Source: Takakia lepidozioides
Lineage: Eukaryota > Streptophyta > Takakiopsida > Takakiales > Takakiaceae
Reading direction: 5' to 3'
Assembly: GCA_030704615.1 (NCBI GenBank)
Contig: CM060732.1
Span: 41,893,053 to 41,957,052, forward strand
Length of the DNA: 64,000 nt
The position numbers and the translations under genes are program-made. This document shows, in pieces, positions 25,177 through 37,095 of the stretch; position 1 is the first letter of the stretch, and every line of letters starts with the position of its first letter. The notes beneath the pieces were generated by a model. The model made no database searches. It was not told the origin of the DNA and saw only the letters and a program-made list of their open reading frames with translations.

Positions 25177-28100
25177 TCAGCTGGGCGGAGGCAGCTTGTT
25201 CCATTTGCAGTGATCGCTGGAGACGCTTCTGCAGATAATGCCTTGACGTGCCCAGGTAGAGATGAAGGCAGAGTGCAGTTGGCCTGCAATCCGTGGTTTC
25301 TTTTTCATGTCAGCTGCTAGTTTGATCCAGGCTCTCCTGGATTCAATTTGTAAATCAAAGTATATTGCTAAAAGAAGTGCTGATACTGAGCAGGTGGTTC
25401 CAGAGAAGGTTCGTTTACATCTCGCTTTCCACAAGTGCCAGAGGATGACACATCTAAGAGTGTCCAAGACTGGACAATCACTGGCTCGGCTTTTTGAGGA
25501 TTTGTCATAGTTTAGCATAATTCCAAGTGAGGTTAGAGGTATGTCGTTCCAGCGGCTATAGAGGGAGCGGATGTGCGGCCATATCGATGCAGGGGCGTGG
25601 CAGTAAAGAAGACAGTGTTCTTGTGATTCCATGATAGCTGCTGTACAACATTTACAGATAATGACATCATTAAACCCTAGCCATTCCCCTACCTTCAGAA
25701 CTCTGTTTGCTATTTGCCACAAGAATGCAGCCATCTTGGCCGGTCTGGCTTTGGTCCAGATGATCCTCCAAATCGATTCCTAGCTTTCATTGAGAAAGTC
25801 GAAATGACTCCACTTATCGTTCCATTTCGCCAAAAGGGGAGGGGCTTGCGATAGTGTTGTATATCCTTTTTTAGTTGTGTATGTGAAGAATGGGGTAGTG
25901 GTGCGGGTTAGTTTCCAGGACCATTCCTGCGGATCGAAGTCTAACTCTGGAAGAGGCCTGCCAAGGATCCATACAAATCTTTGAGAGGCTAGCCATGCTA
26001 GAGGAGGTTGGTTCAGGGGGGGTTGTCTTTGGTTGGGGATGTCCAGCAGCAGATGCTGACAGGGGTGTATGGACTGCGAGGGAAGAATCAAATGATGTTG
26101 TCTTGGATTGAAAGTGTCAGGGTATTAGTGTCAATGTGAAAGGAGTATCCTTCCATGGATTGGTCTGTAGTGGAAACCACAAAGAGGATAGTAAGTGTGT
26201 TGGAAAGGATAACAAGAGTCCAGTAATTGGAGGAGGGGCTTGAGGGTCCCGCCAAGAGCTTGTCAATCCAAGGGGATGGGATGCTTTGGATAATGGAATC
26301 GTAACTGTGGTTCACTGGTTAACTGTGGTACTCTGATTCTTCCGACTATGGTAGTGGCTGTGTCTTTGGAGAGCAGGTTGCCCTGTTTCCAAATGTCTCC
26401 TACTTTACTGATCCCCTTAGAGCCCCAGCCTGCCCATTTTTTGGCCTGCTGCCTTTGAATTGGGGTGGTGACGTTAGAGTTCAGGAATAGTGATTGTCTG
26501 AGGGTTTGGAAGTAAGATGTGGGCTCCGCTTTTGCTAGAAATGGTCTCAGCTGTGACCAAGCTTGCCAAATGGCTGTCCATAAAGGGGATCCAGTTGTCT
26601 TATGCTTAAACCCATAGACTATCCATATGTAGGATGGCAGCCATGAGACAGATTTGAGGGGGGATGCCATGACTATGCTGTCTGCAACTAAGAATTTCCA
26701 CCATCCCCCCTCAGGGCCTAAGAATCTCGGGATCCATTTGCCCAAAAAGGCTGTGATCTGTTTGTCTAAGTCAATGATACCAAGACCCCCTTTCTTTTTG
26801 GGGAGACATATCTGTTTCCACGAGACCTGCGGGCGTTTTTTTACATTATGGTTGGCTGCCCCCCAAATGTAGTTCCTCAATAGTTTTTTTGCTTCTTTGA
26901 TGTTGGACGAGGCCGGTTGCTAGGATGCAGCGAAGAACCACAGACCTGATGAGAGGATCCGGTTGGTTGACAAGGCTTTGCCTGTAATGGATAGGAAGTG
27001 AGAGTCCCAGTATGTCAGCTTTGTCTTAAGCTTCACTATTGTGGGCTGGAAACGTTGCTGGTCTGTGAGATCAATGCTGTATGTGTACCCTAGGAGTGTG
27101 GTTGTTTCACCTGGCTTAAGCCATCGCAATCCTTTGTCCAGGCTCCATGTTGGCTGGTTCCCAATCTGGGATTTCGTGGTATCCCCCACCAATAAGGCAC
27201 ATGTCTTTCCCCAATTGACTTTAAATCCTGATGCCTGGCGAAACGTATCTAAGGTTTGCGATGTGTTATCTAGGTTGATGGGGGAGGCTTGAAGTGCGAG
27301 AAAGGTATCGTCCACGAACATGTATTCTTTGATTTGAATGGGTTGTCTAGTGATGTGGTTGAATGTTTGAAGGCCGTGTATACTGTGATTGGCTTCTAGC
27401 ATGTGACCCAGTGTGTCAGCAGCTATGATGAAAAGGAAGGGGGAGAGCGGGCAGCCCTGGCGCACTGATCTGCGAAAGGAGAAAGCTTTGGAGAGGTGTC
27501 CGTTGATTAGAACCCTACTTGAGGCACCGAACAGGAGAGTCTTAACCCATTTGCAGAATCCCAGGGGTATGCCTATCTTTTGCAGGGCTCCCATTAAGAA
27601 AGACCATTCCACCCTGTCAAAAGCTTTTTCGAAGTCTAAAAGCAGAAGCGTTATGGCCTAGCTAGTTTTCTTGGCATAGTGGGGTATTTCCTGGGCAAGC
27701 AAGAGATTGTCTAGGATGTACCTTCCCTTAATGAATCATGTCTGACCTGGTCTAATAATAGTTGGCAGGAAAGGCTGGAGGCGTCTTGCTAAGGCTTTTG
27801 CTATTATTTTGTATGCCACGTTTAACAGGGTTATGGGCCTGTAATTGGCAATACTAGTTCTGTCCCCCTTTTTGAAGAGGAGGATGATGACTCCTTGCGT
27901 CATTGGAGGCATCTGCTGTTGCTGAAAGATCTGATTGGCCATTTCAGTGAAATCCTTGGAAATGTGTTTCCACAGGGACTTGTAGAACTCTACCGGCATC
28001 CCATCTAGGCCCGGAGATTTACCATTGTGGAGCTTTGAGAGCGCCTCTTCAAGCTCTAGGTCGGTGAAGGAGCCTTCCAGAGCATCCGCCATGCTTGGAG

Positions 28101-29535
28101 TGAGCAGGTTTGGGGTCTGCGAGAGGCAGTGCTGTTGGGTGGCAGTCAGGGGTGAGAATTGCTGGTCACTATGAAATAAGGATTGAAAGTGAGAGAAGGC
28201 TAAGCTGGTCATGGCTTTTGGGGAGGAAGTGGTAATCCCAGAGGTGTGGTCTTTAAGGCTGGTGATGTTTTGCGCAACTCTTTTCTGTCTGGTTTTGTTG
28301 AAAAAATATTTGGTCATCTTTTCTCCCCGAGTTGCCCAATTAATTCCCGCCCGCATTTTAAGTTTATCATCTCCAAGGTTTTGATATACTTCCATGCTAG
28401 CTTTAGCTTCCATGTATGTATTGAAGGTGGCTTCATCGCAGCGAGGGCTTTCCATTCTGATTTGACAGACCCTAAGACATTTGGTTAGGGCTTTGATTTT
28501 GAGCTTCCTGGCTTCCGAGATGTCTCTGCTTAGAGATTGACTGGCTATCGCTGTGGCTTTTAACTTGGCTTGAAATCTTAGAATGGGATCTCCGATGTTG
28601 GTACCCTCTTGTGACCAGACTATTTGTAAACCTTCTTTGAAGGCTGGGATTCCCAGTAGGAATGCGTTCATCCTATACATTCCCCTTCCTCTCTTTTGGT
28701 CTGATGGGATCTGGATAGTGGCTGAGATCTCAGCATGGTCAAAGCCTGCAGGGATGGGTTGTTGGGGCAGCCTTGTCATCCATTGAATTATATTCAGGGA
28801 TGAGTAGAACCTGTCTAAACGAGCCATTTGAAGGTTTTGAAGATCTCTATTGTTGGACCAAGTGAAGCGGGGGTGAAGTTGTTCCAATTCAGAGGGGGAA
28901 TCACAATGAATTTCTGTGAGACGGTGGTTCTGTGTCAAAGTCAGCCAGCTTTGGAGGTCATCATTGATGTGGTTGATGACAGGTTCGCCTCTACAGTCCT
29001 CGGTACGTTCCACCATGTTATAATCTCCAGCTAAAAGCCAATGGTCAATTGTTTGAAGCTCTTGCATCTTAGAGTCCAGCAATGCCCATAGATTTGCTCT
29101 TTCTTGGCTATCGTTTGGCGCATAGATGTTGAGGATGCCCAGGGATCCCCTATTGTTTGGTAATGAAAGGGCACAGAATTGTACCCTTCCCGGAGCCCAT
29201 ACTGCTTCGGAAGTGATGAGTGGTTGGATAGCTTGCGTAAATAGGATGGCCGTACCTCCTCTAGATCCCATAGAGGTTGGGGCCCAGTGAGCCAAGGCTT
29301 TTGGCCAGAGGTGGTCTGACAAGTTATCTATTTTTTGTTGATCTTGTTTGTGCTCTTCAAGAAAAATTATCGTTTGTTGATTCAATAGTGGTGCGAGCCA
29401 GGTTGACAGCTGGACTCTTTTTAAAGAGCTGGGATCAGATCCCAGACCCCTTACGTTCCAGGACTTGATATTAATCAACATGAGGGTGTCATAAGGGGCA
29501 GAGACTAGGGGTCTCCATTGATGGCCCGTTGACAA
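25177..29535 (-). pseudogene. LINE ORF2: endonuclease and reverse transcriptase, broken
   Basis: Domains in order: APE-type endonuclease from about 29,480 (NVRGLGSD, GRVQFCALSLPNN, LLAGDYNMVERTED, DRFYSS); a linker; reverse transcriptase with GKSPGLDGMPVEFYK, LLFKKGDRTSIANYRPITLL, a DFEKAFDRVEW finger motif, RQGCPLSPFLF and the palm motif YMFVDD; then KKKGGLGI, and at 25,177-25,734 a zf-RVT-like region (CKCC, ESQEHCLLYC). Most of it lies in one frame but at least four in-frame stops interrupt it (for example at 27,736 and 26,920), and a segment at about 26,090-26,300 reads in another frame. The palm box has Val where FADD/YADD has Ala. This copy is inactive. Confidence 0.9.
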
Positions 29536-30005
29536 AGAATTTAACCCTTTTGTCGAAGGGAAGGAGAGATTTTGTTCATGTGAGATTTGGGGGAAGGGTT
29601 AAGGAGTGTTTACTGATTTGAACCATGACTACCAATGGAGGGGTTTTCCATTGGGCTAAATTGTGGTTGCAGGTGAAGGTGAATTGGGAATGGTCTGGAG
29701 TGAGTCTAGTTATGGAATGTATGGTAACCTTTTCTAGAGATAACATCCGAGCCATTGTGTGGTTCAAAATTCTATCTATTTCCAGTACTAGATGCCACAC
29801 ATCGGTTTGTGGTTGGGTATAAGGGAGAGAAACGCAGGGGATAGACTGCCTTTTCGTCTTTGAACCAGGTTTCTTTTGGTCATTCCTACAAAGCAACCAA
29901 CATCTTTTGCTATCTCGAAGAATAGGCTGGAAAATGAAACATGGGGTGGGTTTTAATCGTACCTGGAGTGAATGGATGACTGGGGGGGAGGGTGGTACAT
30001 TTGCT

Positions 30006-32198
30006 TCAGGGACTGCCGGGGGTAGAACTTTCAGCTGTTGTCTGCTCTTCTTCCAATGTTGGAGGTTGTTCTTGAGTGATCACTTCCCTTGGCACCGAGA
30101 CACTTGATGATGAAGAAGCTGAAGCCATCGGTGGAGGGCGTTCCCCATTGATGTAGTCCCTGGTCCGCTGAAGTTCCATTCGTTGATTTTCCTCTTCCCT
30201 ATCTTGTTCCAGGCGTCTCTCCAGGAGCATGAAGGCGTTTCTGAGGGAGTCCCTGGTTCTGATTTGCAGCCCACCGGTGCCCCAGGCTCGAGACATGATA
30301 GCCTCATTGACCCAAAATTGCTCCTCTGGTGCGGGTGTTTGATAGATGTCGGCCTCCTCCATGAGGGCCAAGACTTGCGTTGATGGTTTGGAGGTTAAAC
30401 CCGGGTGATCTTCCCTGTATGCTCCCCATGTGATGTTGGTTGCGGACGAGAGATGGTAATGTTGAAAGTGGTTGGTGAAAAAATCGTATATTTTTCTTTT
30501 TATGATAAGGTCTGGGTTGCTTCCTTTTGGGCAGGTTTGCATGAAGGCTCTGATGTCCGAGGATGTTACCCACAGGGATTCCAGACATTCTGGGTTTCCG
30601 GAGGTCATTAGGAAGGATGGAGGAACTCTGTTTCTAAAGATTAAAGGTGTCACACAGGAGGCCTTGGGCTCATTGTCGGAGATCAGTTTTGAGCAACCTT
30701 CGAGAGCTAGCTTGGGGAAAGTTTGTAGTTGGAGACATATCCTTGCCAGTACAGGGTTATTGGCAATCCCGGAGACCAAAAACTGGCCTGTTTTTCCTTG
30801 CACCAAGTGTGGTTTGAGTACCCTGTTGCAATTTCCAAAGGGAGAGTCATTTTCCTTTGTAGGTTGTTGTTTAGTTTGTCCCTGCCTTGATCAAGGGATT
30901 CCAGCTTCCAGCTGCATTGGGTCTGACCCCTACTTGGCATGATTTGGTGGTGGATTCAGCTGAAATGGGTCCTCCATGTCTGTGTTGATCTGAATCCCGG
31001 TTTTAACCTTTTGGATGGGCCTACCTGTACTCGGTGATAACTGTACCGGCGATTGGCCTTCTTCCTGCGGACGTGAAGGAGTCGAGTTCCCCTGCTTGTA
31101 TGATCTTTTCCTTTTCCCCTATGGACAGTTAGCTTTGATATGGCCTTGCATGCCACAGTTAAAGCATGATGATGAAGTAGTGTCTTCAACCAGTCTTGTA
31201 GTAAAATAGTTGCCTTTCTTGTCAATGGGGAGGCGCACAAAGTTCGAGAGAGTGTCCTCGTCAGACATTAACAATACCATCTTAGGGAAACCACAATCAT
31301 TGAGCCTTGAGGCAATGGTAGCTGACTTCCATGCTGGATTTTGCCTTATAAGTTATGTATCCATGTGTGGATCAAATACTCCAATGCATCCCAGATATTC
31401 GCCAAAGTGGTTGGCAATATCTGGCAAATTCATAAGATACTGATCAGGAATAAATGGAAGTGAGACTATCATTGGCCCCCATAGCTTATCGTTCTTGTGA
31501 CCCATTTTTGAGGACCAAGGAAATATGTTTACATTGAAACCGTGGACATGGGGGTTGAAGTTGAGGGCTTTGGCTGCAACTTCTTGAGTTTCAAATTGAA
31601 TAGAAAAGAAGCCTCTGCCCCTAGCGTGGTAGGATTGCTGCTTTAAGTCACCTGAACCCCCTCATGTATCTGACTGCCCAATCTTTCACAAAGGATCTAC
31701 TAACTTTTTTTCCCGGGAAGTGTACCAAGATTCCGAGATCTTCCATGCTTGAGGTCCTTTTGAGAAGATCTGCCATGTCCATGGGGATGAGAGGGTAGTC
31801 TCCCTGGAGCGAGGGTCTAAAAGGTCATCTGTGATGTCTGGTCCTTCCAGCTGCTCTGGGTTTGGTACTGGGCTTCGATTCTGCAGGTAGACTGGCGCGT
31901 TTGCTGTCGCATTGGGAAGGGGGTTCGGATGCTGCCTCTGCGGATCTTCTTGACTTTCCCCGCGGTTGTCCGTCCAGGCTGCGAGTCGATCCTTGGGTTG
32001 CCAAATGACTATGCCTTCATGAATATTACGATCTCTCGTTTGGGCCTGGTGGGCTTGGAAGTAACCTGTACCCGAGGATGGAAGAGGGCGCTGCTGATGT
32101 CGTGGTTGTATCCGTGGTTGACCTCTCCCTCTGCCAGAGCTCTGACCGCGAGAGTGAAAACATGAGTTGGGAGTCATTGTGCCGGCTGAGGAAAGCAA
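30006..32198 (-). pseudogene. LINE ORF1: Gag-like protein with CCHC zinc knuckle, broken
   Basis: ORF1 products of plant LINEs bind RNA and carry a zinc knuckle. Here a Gly/Arg/Gln-rich N-terminus (32,198-31,686) is followed by a segment containing NLPDIANHFGEYLGCIG and FVRLPIDKKGNYF, then the knuckle CFNCGMQGHIKANCP (C-x2-C-x4-H-x4-C) near 31,155-31,110, which is directly followed by TAG. A long open stretch at 30,806-30,006 ends in an acidic, Ser/Thr-rich tail before the stop. At least three stops and frame changes separate these parts. It sits 5' of ORF2 with a spacer of about 470 bp. Confidence 0.75.
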
Positions 32199-32770
32199 GT
32201 GCTAGCGACATTCGGAGCTGGAATGGAGCAGTGAAACAGGTCTGCAGTCTACCCGATCACTGTGCTTTCAAGACTGAGCAAAACTTCACACTGAGAGTTC
32301 ACCGGGGGTGCTGAACGTTGGCTTTGGCAAGGAGAAGGTAGTTGCGCGGGAGAGCTAAGCATAGCTGTTGGGAGGGGACATGAATCGTAATGAGATGACA
32401 GTGAACTTTGATCGAGATCATAAATGGTGACGGCTGTCAGCCAAAGGCCTGATCTTCCCAAGACAAAAAAAGAATGAAAATAGCCAATTAGTACTTACTC
32501 AGGATGAAGGGGTGATGAAGTTCCGAGGGGTTTTGGGAGTGAGTTTGGTCAGGGAATAAAGATTTGCTTGGGTTCAAAACCCGTTGCCTGTAGTTCCAGA
32601 GCCCGTAAGCATGAAATGTCTTTTTCGAAAACTTGAAAATCCCTGTTTGGGCCTCGCCGTGGGTGGAGGAGAGAGACGAAGAGACCGTTGCGTTCGGCTC
32701 TCCTCTCACCGCAGATCGCGGAGCTCCCTGGGCGCTCCATCGTCTCCGTATAGTAATTATCGACTGACTT

Positions 32771-35700
32771 AGTATCTCATACAAGCCAGAATTAATCAAA
32801 TGATCTCTTGAACATTAAATAACCATATCAATGTACAACGAATACACTGCAACTAGTGCAGGACTTTTCAGCACGGCCTTCTTGTCTGAGGAGCTAGTCT
32901 AAACACCAGCAGATGAAAAAGCAAGAAAAGAGCTAAACTCGCTGGGAAGACGAGCAGTGGTTCCCGCCCTGGTGAAGTCGATGTGTCGATGTTGGTGCGT
33001 ATACACTTACCATTGGTAAGTCTTCCAAGACTCCCACTCGCATCATACATCGGCAGCTGGACTCATGCCCAACAAGCCTCGCAAACATTCGAATCGATCA
33101 CGTGGGAGGGGTTTAGTCAGCAGATCGACAACCTGATCCTTAGTGTTGATGCAGTTAACACAAATCTGACCTATGACATGGGCCTCCCGGATGATGTGAT
33201 ACTTCACATCAATATGCTTTGTTTGGCGATGGAGTTCTGGATTTCGAACAAGCCTGATAGCGGCCTGGTTGTCAGACCAAAGTGGCGTTGGTCGCATCTG
33301 GTCATAGTTGAGATCGCCTAGCAGTCGGCGTGTCCAAATGATCTCCTGTGTCGCTAGATGAACAGCTTCAATAGTGCTCCCTGCTGTGCATCCTTGCTTG
33401 CGGGACCCCCATGATATTGGCCCATCATTCAACGTGAGCACAAAACCTGATCGTGACTTTCGATCATCGAGATCCATGGCGTAGTCAGCATCACAATAAC
33501 CCTGCAACTCGTGGTTGTTAATACCGCCACTGTAGGTGATCCGCATCGAGCTCGTACCATGTAGATACTTCATTATCCGCTTGACTGCGTTTACATGAGG
33601 GGTTGTTGGTTTCGCTGTGAACTTGGCTGCATGTGCCACTGCATATGATTTATCAAACCTTGTCCCAAGTTGAGCGAACTGGAGACTTCCAATTACCTCG
33701 GAATAAGGAAAATCAGTATCCACCTCGCTTCCGTCTGTCATGTGCACGCTTAGATTGGTGACACTGTTTGGGTCAGCAGGAATCGTCAATGAGCTGCACT
33801 GGTCGACCCGTACTTCTTCAGCTTGGATAAAATATACCGGGTCTGATCAATTTGAATGGTTCGCTGCTCCCGTACTCTAACAATGTGAAGGCCAACATAC
33901 ACTTCTGGGTATCCTGTTGTTATCTTGAATTCCTTGCCCATGTATGAGAGGATTGTGTCCACTCGCTTCTCTCTGATGCTGATAGCCATTCCATCATCGA
34001 CAAAGATGGTGACGATCAACCGTGGCTCGGTTGTGCTGTAGTAAACGCAGCCATCTGCGGTAGTTGCTACAAGGCTGTATTGGTTAAGAAATGAGTTAAA
34101 CTTCTGATTCCATATGGATGACTGACGAAGTCCATAGAGCGCCTTCCGCAGCCTGCATACTTTCCCAACCTGGTCAGGATCCTCAAACCCAATTGGCTGC
34201 GTCAAATATATTTCCTCCTCAATTTCTCCGTAGAGAAATGTTGTCCGAACATCGAACTGCATGATATTCATATCCTCAGCTGCGGCGATGGAAAGTACTG
34301 TTTGTATGGAATCAAATTTGATGACCGGGCTGTAGGTTTCCGTATAATCTACCCCTCCTTCTGGGTAAATCCTTTGGCAACCAAACGAGCCTTGTAGTGA
34401 TCCACGCTTCTATCAACTGACAGTTTCAGCTTGTAAACCCATTTGTTCTTTACGGTTCTTCTACCCTTCGGTAATTCCTGGTACTCCCATGTACCGTTTT
34501 CCATTAACGAATCGAACTCTTTCTTTCATAGCTTGCTCCCACTGCTCACGTTGGGGGGATCTCATCGGTTCAAAGGACTCGGTTCATCGGGTATATCAAC
34601 TGTACTGAACGCTGCGCAGACATAATTGTTGCGGTCTATGGGGTATATCCAGTCCCCATGTCTTTGTGGCAATCGTCTCGATCTTGGTGCATTCTCTGGT
34701 ATTGAATTGTCGACCTCTGCAACCATGATTCGTGACTCTTCCTCTGCCTCTGCATGGGACGCTTCTGCTTCTAGTGACGGTATTGTGACCTCATGTCCAC
34801 CAACTTGTATAGTCACTGCTGGGGCTGGTTGTTGCTGCGTTGGCATCATAACCCATGTTGCTCCAATGTCCTCTTGTAATGGATAGTCTCTTGGACCACC
34901 CACAATCTCCTCGTTATCAGAAATATGTACCAGGTCTCCGCTGCTATCTGTGGAGTTCTCCTCGTTTGTTGTGCTATTGGGATTGCTCGGCACTACAGGG
35001 CTGTCGAGCTCATCTTGAGCTTGCAAATATTCATGTTGGGCAACGACCTGCGGCATAACTCCCACTGCTGGAACGCGTAAAGGTCCCATAGCTCCCTGTC
35101 CTCCTGCTGCTCTGGGCAATTGACCAACTCCCACTGCTCCATGTGCTAATGGTGCAATATGGCCCATGTCAACTATCTCTAAGATCTCCTGCACGACTCA
35201 GCCTTCTCCATTTGATGCTGGGTCCTGCACAGGGGTCTCATCGAACAACACATCTCTGCTTTCAACGATCTTTCTTGAGTTGATGTCCCACAGTCTATAA
35301 GCCTTGCTTGTATCAGAATAGCCCGTCAGTATGGCTTTCTTTGCTTTGGGCATCAACTTATGCCTAGTCTCCTTTGGCACATGGTAGTATGCATCTGAGC
35401 CAAAACTCGAATATGTGCAACAGAGGGCTTCATCCTGTACCAGGCCTCGAAGGGCGTCATCCCCTCCACTGTTCTTGTTCCCGTTCTATTCAGAATGTAG
35501 ACTGCTGAGTTCACTGCTTCACCCCAAAACCTGATATGTATGTTGCTAGCATGCAACATGCTCTTGGCTGCTTCGACAATCATCCTATTGTCTCGTTCAG
35601 AAGCACCATTTTGCTCTGGTGTGTAACTGGTCGTTAGTTCCTGCCTTACTCTCAGTTGAGCAAGATACCCTGTGAACTCATTTCCAAGATATTCACTCCC

Positions 35701-37095
35701 CCTATCACTTCTTAGGATCTTCAGCTTGTGCCCAGTCTCTCGTTGAAGCTGTCCAACGAACCTCTTCAGACATCCCAAGACTTCTTGCTCGATCTTGGTC
35801 TTGATGCACTCTATGGTTTTGAAACCAGTTGCATCGTCCTTGAACAGGATGGAGTATCTTGCTCCCCCCATCGGTCCACATAAATCGGTGTGCACCAAGT
35901 CTCCTGGTAGTACCGCTCTCTTTCGTGGGTCACTCCAAGGGAATGGGCTTCTGTGAATCTTACCATATGCACATCCCACACAGAACTCATTATCCTTCCC
36001 TTCTAGGATGAGTCCGTCAACGATGCCAATTGCCTCCATCTTCTTGATCGTCCCATGGTTGACATGAGCAAGTCTTCGGTGCCAAATTGCCAACGTCTGG
36101 TGCTCTCCTTCTTCGTCTCGACACCGAAAGACCTTGCAACATTGGCCTGTTCGGGAGGTGGCGGGAGAACCTCAATCTCCAGCCAGCTGATACATTTTGT
36201 TCTTCAACACACCCATCATGATAACATGGCCATTGTCCACGGATCAAGCTGCAACCGTCCTTCATGTGCATAGTGTAGATATTCTTCTGAGCTGCTCTGT
36301 AGCAAGAAAACAAACTCCGCCCAAGATTTGGTACATATAGTACCTGTGTCAAGATATTGAGCTCGTAGCCTGAGAGTGTCTTCACCCTGACAAGTATGTC
36401 GCCGACTCCTTCGGCATGTATCTCCACTCCGCCAATGCCCTCTATCGATTGTTTTGCTGAGGGTGAGATGAGTTGAAACGTCTGAAACCACCATCTTTGA
36501 TCTGTCATGTGTTGGGTGCATCCACTGTCTGCATACCAACGATCGCTCAAGAGCTGTGATGAACTCGCCACAAACGCCTTGTAAGAGCTAGTTTTCTTGC
36601 TAGCTGACGCTTCATCCTTCTTCCTTCTTTGCTGGGGTGTGGGCATTCTCGCGCCCAATGACCCACTTGGCCGCAGTTTGTGACACTCAGTGTTCTTCTT
36701 CTTTTCTTCAATCTCTTTGCGCCTAGCTTGGCGCTGCTCATACGTGAGGTTGGCTCTCGGCTCACCAGGTCCTCCCAACTTCTTGCTACCCGCTACTTTA
36801 GTCGCTGCGACATAGGCGGACACCTTCTCTGACTTCTCTGCTCTATTCTTGAGCCTAGCTTCTTGCTTAAACAACCTAAGCGTGAGGTTTTCTAAGGTTT
36901 TGTCAGCATCGGGTGTGCATTCCCAAGCTGACATAACGCTATCGTAGCCTGCTGGCAAGTTGCTCATAATCTTGGCTAATACAGCCAGCTTGGAGAAAAA
37001 CGTAGTATCTCCTCTACTAGCCAACTGGCTTATGGTCATATCGATCTTTCCAAGAAAGGATGCGATACTGTCCCAACCCAGCAGCAGCGGCCTGG
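32771..37095 (-). mobile_element. Ty1/copia LTR retrotransposon, 5'-truncated and inactive
   Basis: Minus-strand order Gag, zinc knuckle, protease, integrase, reverse transcriptase, RNase H is the copia order. The polyprotein ends at 33,043. About 15 bp further a purine stretch (GCGAGTGGGAG) precedes TCTTGGAAGACTTACC at about 33,026, which looks like a polypurine tract and LTR start, so 33,026-32,771 would be part of the 3' LTR, cut by the LINE at 32,761-32,770. The other side ends near 37,095, where Gag homology stops and unrelated plus-strand coding sequence begins. No 5' LTR is present, so the element is truncated. Confidence 0.75.
33043..37095 (-). pseudogene. Copia gag-pol polyprotein, frameshifted
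   Basis: Gag (about 37,090-36,700) has the UBN2-type segment IMSNLPAGYDSVMSAWE. The zinc knuckle (C-x2-C-x4-H-x4-C, WARECP) lies near 36,690-36,645 but out of frame. Protease: WYADSGCTQHM with the active DSG. Integrase (36,093-35,353): HHCC segment WHRRLAHVNH…CVGCAYGK, catalytic D in HTDLCGP, D in RSDRGSEY and E in PEQNGASERDN. Reverse transcriptase (about 34,400-33,786): FDVRTTFLYGEIEEEIYLTQP, YGLRQS and palm FVDD. RNase H (33,789-33,043): GYCDADYA, SWGSRKQ, the STIEAVHLA version of the STEAEY motif, DNQAA, KHIDVKYHIIRE. Several frameshifts and stops separate the parts, notably between 35,353 and 34,271. Confidence 0.92.

Larger units (their letters stand above)
24725..32760 (-). mobile_element. 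Near full-length LINE (non-LTR retrotransposon), inactive, about 8.0 kb
   Basis: On the minus strand the order is 5' UTR, ORF1 with a CCHC zinc knuckle, ORF2 with endonuclease, reverse transcriptase and a C-terminal zf-RVT-like region, then a 3' UTR with an A-rich tail (T-rich on the plus strand at 24,725-24,750). Both ends are flanked by the perfect 10-bp direct repeat CGACTGACTT (24715-24724 and 32761-32770), which I take as the target-site duplication; this sets the boundaries. Both ORFs contain stops, so the copy cannot move by itself. The insertion site appears to be inside the LTR of the copia element to its right. Confidence 0.82.
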
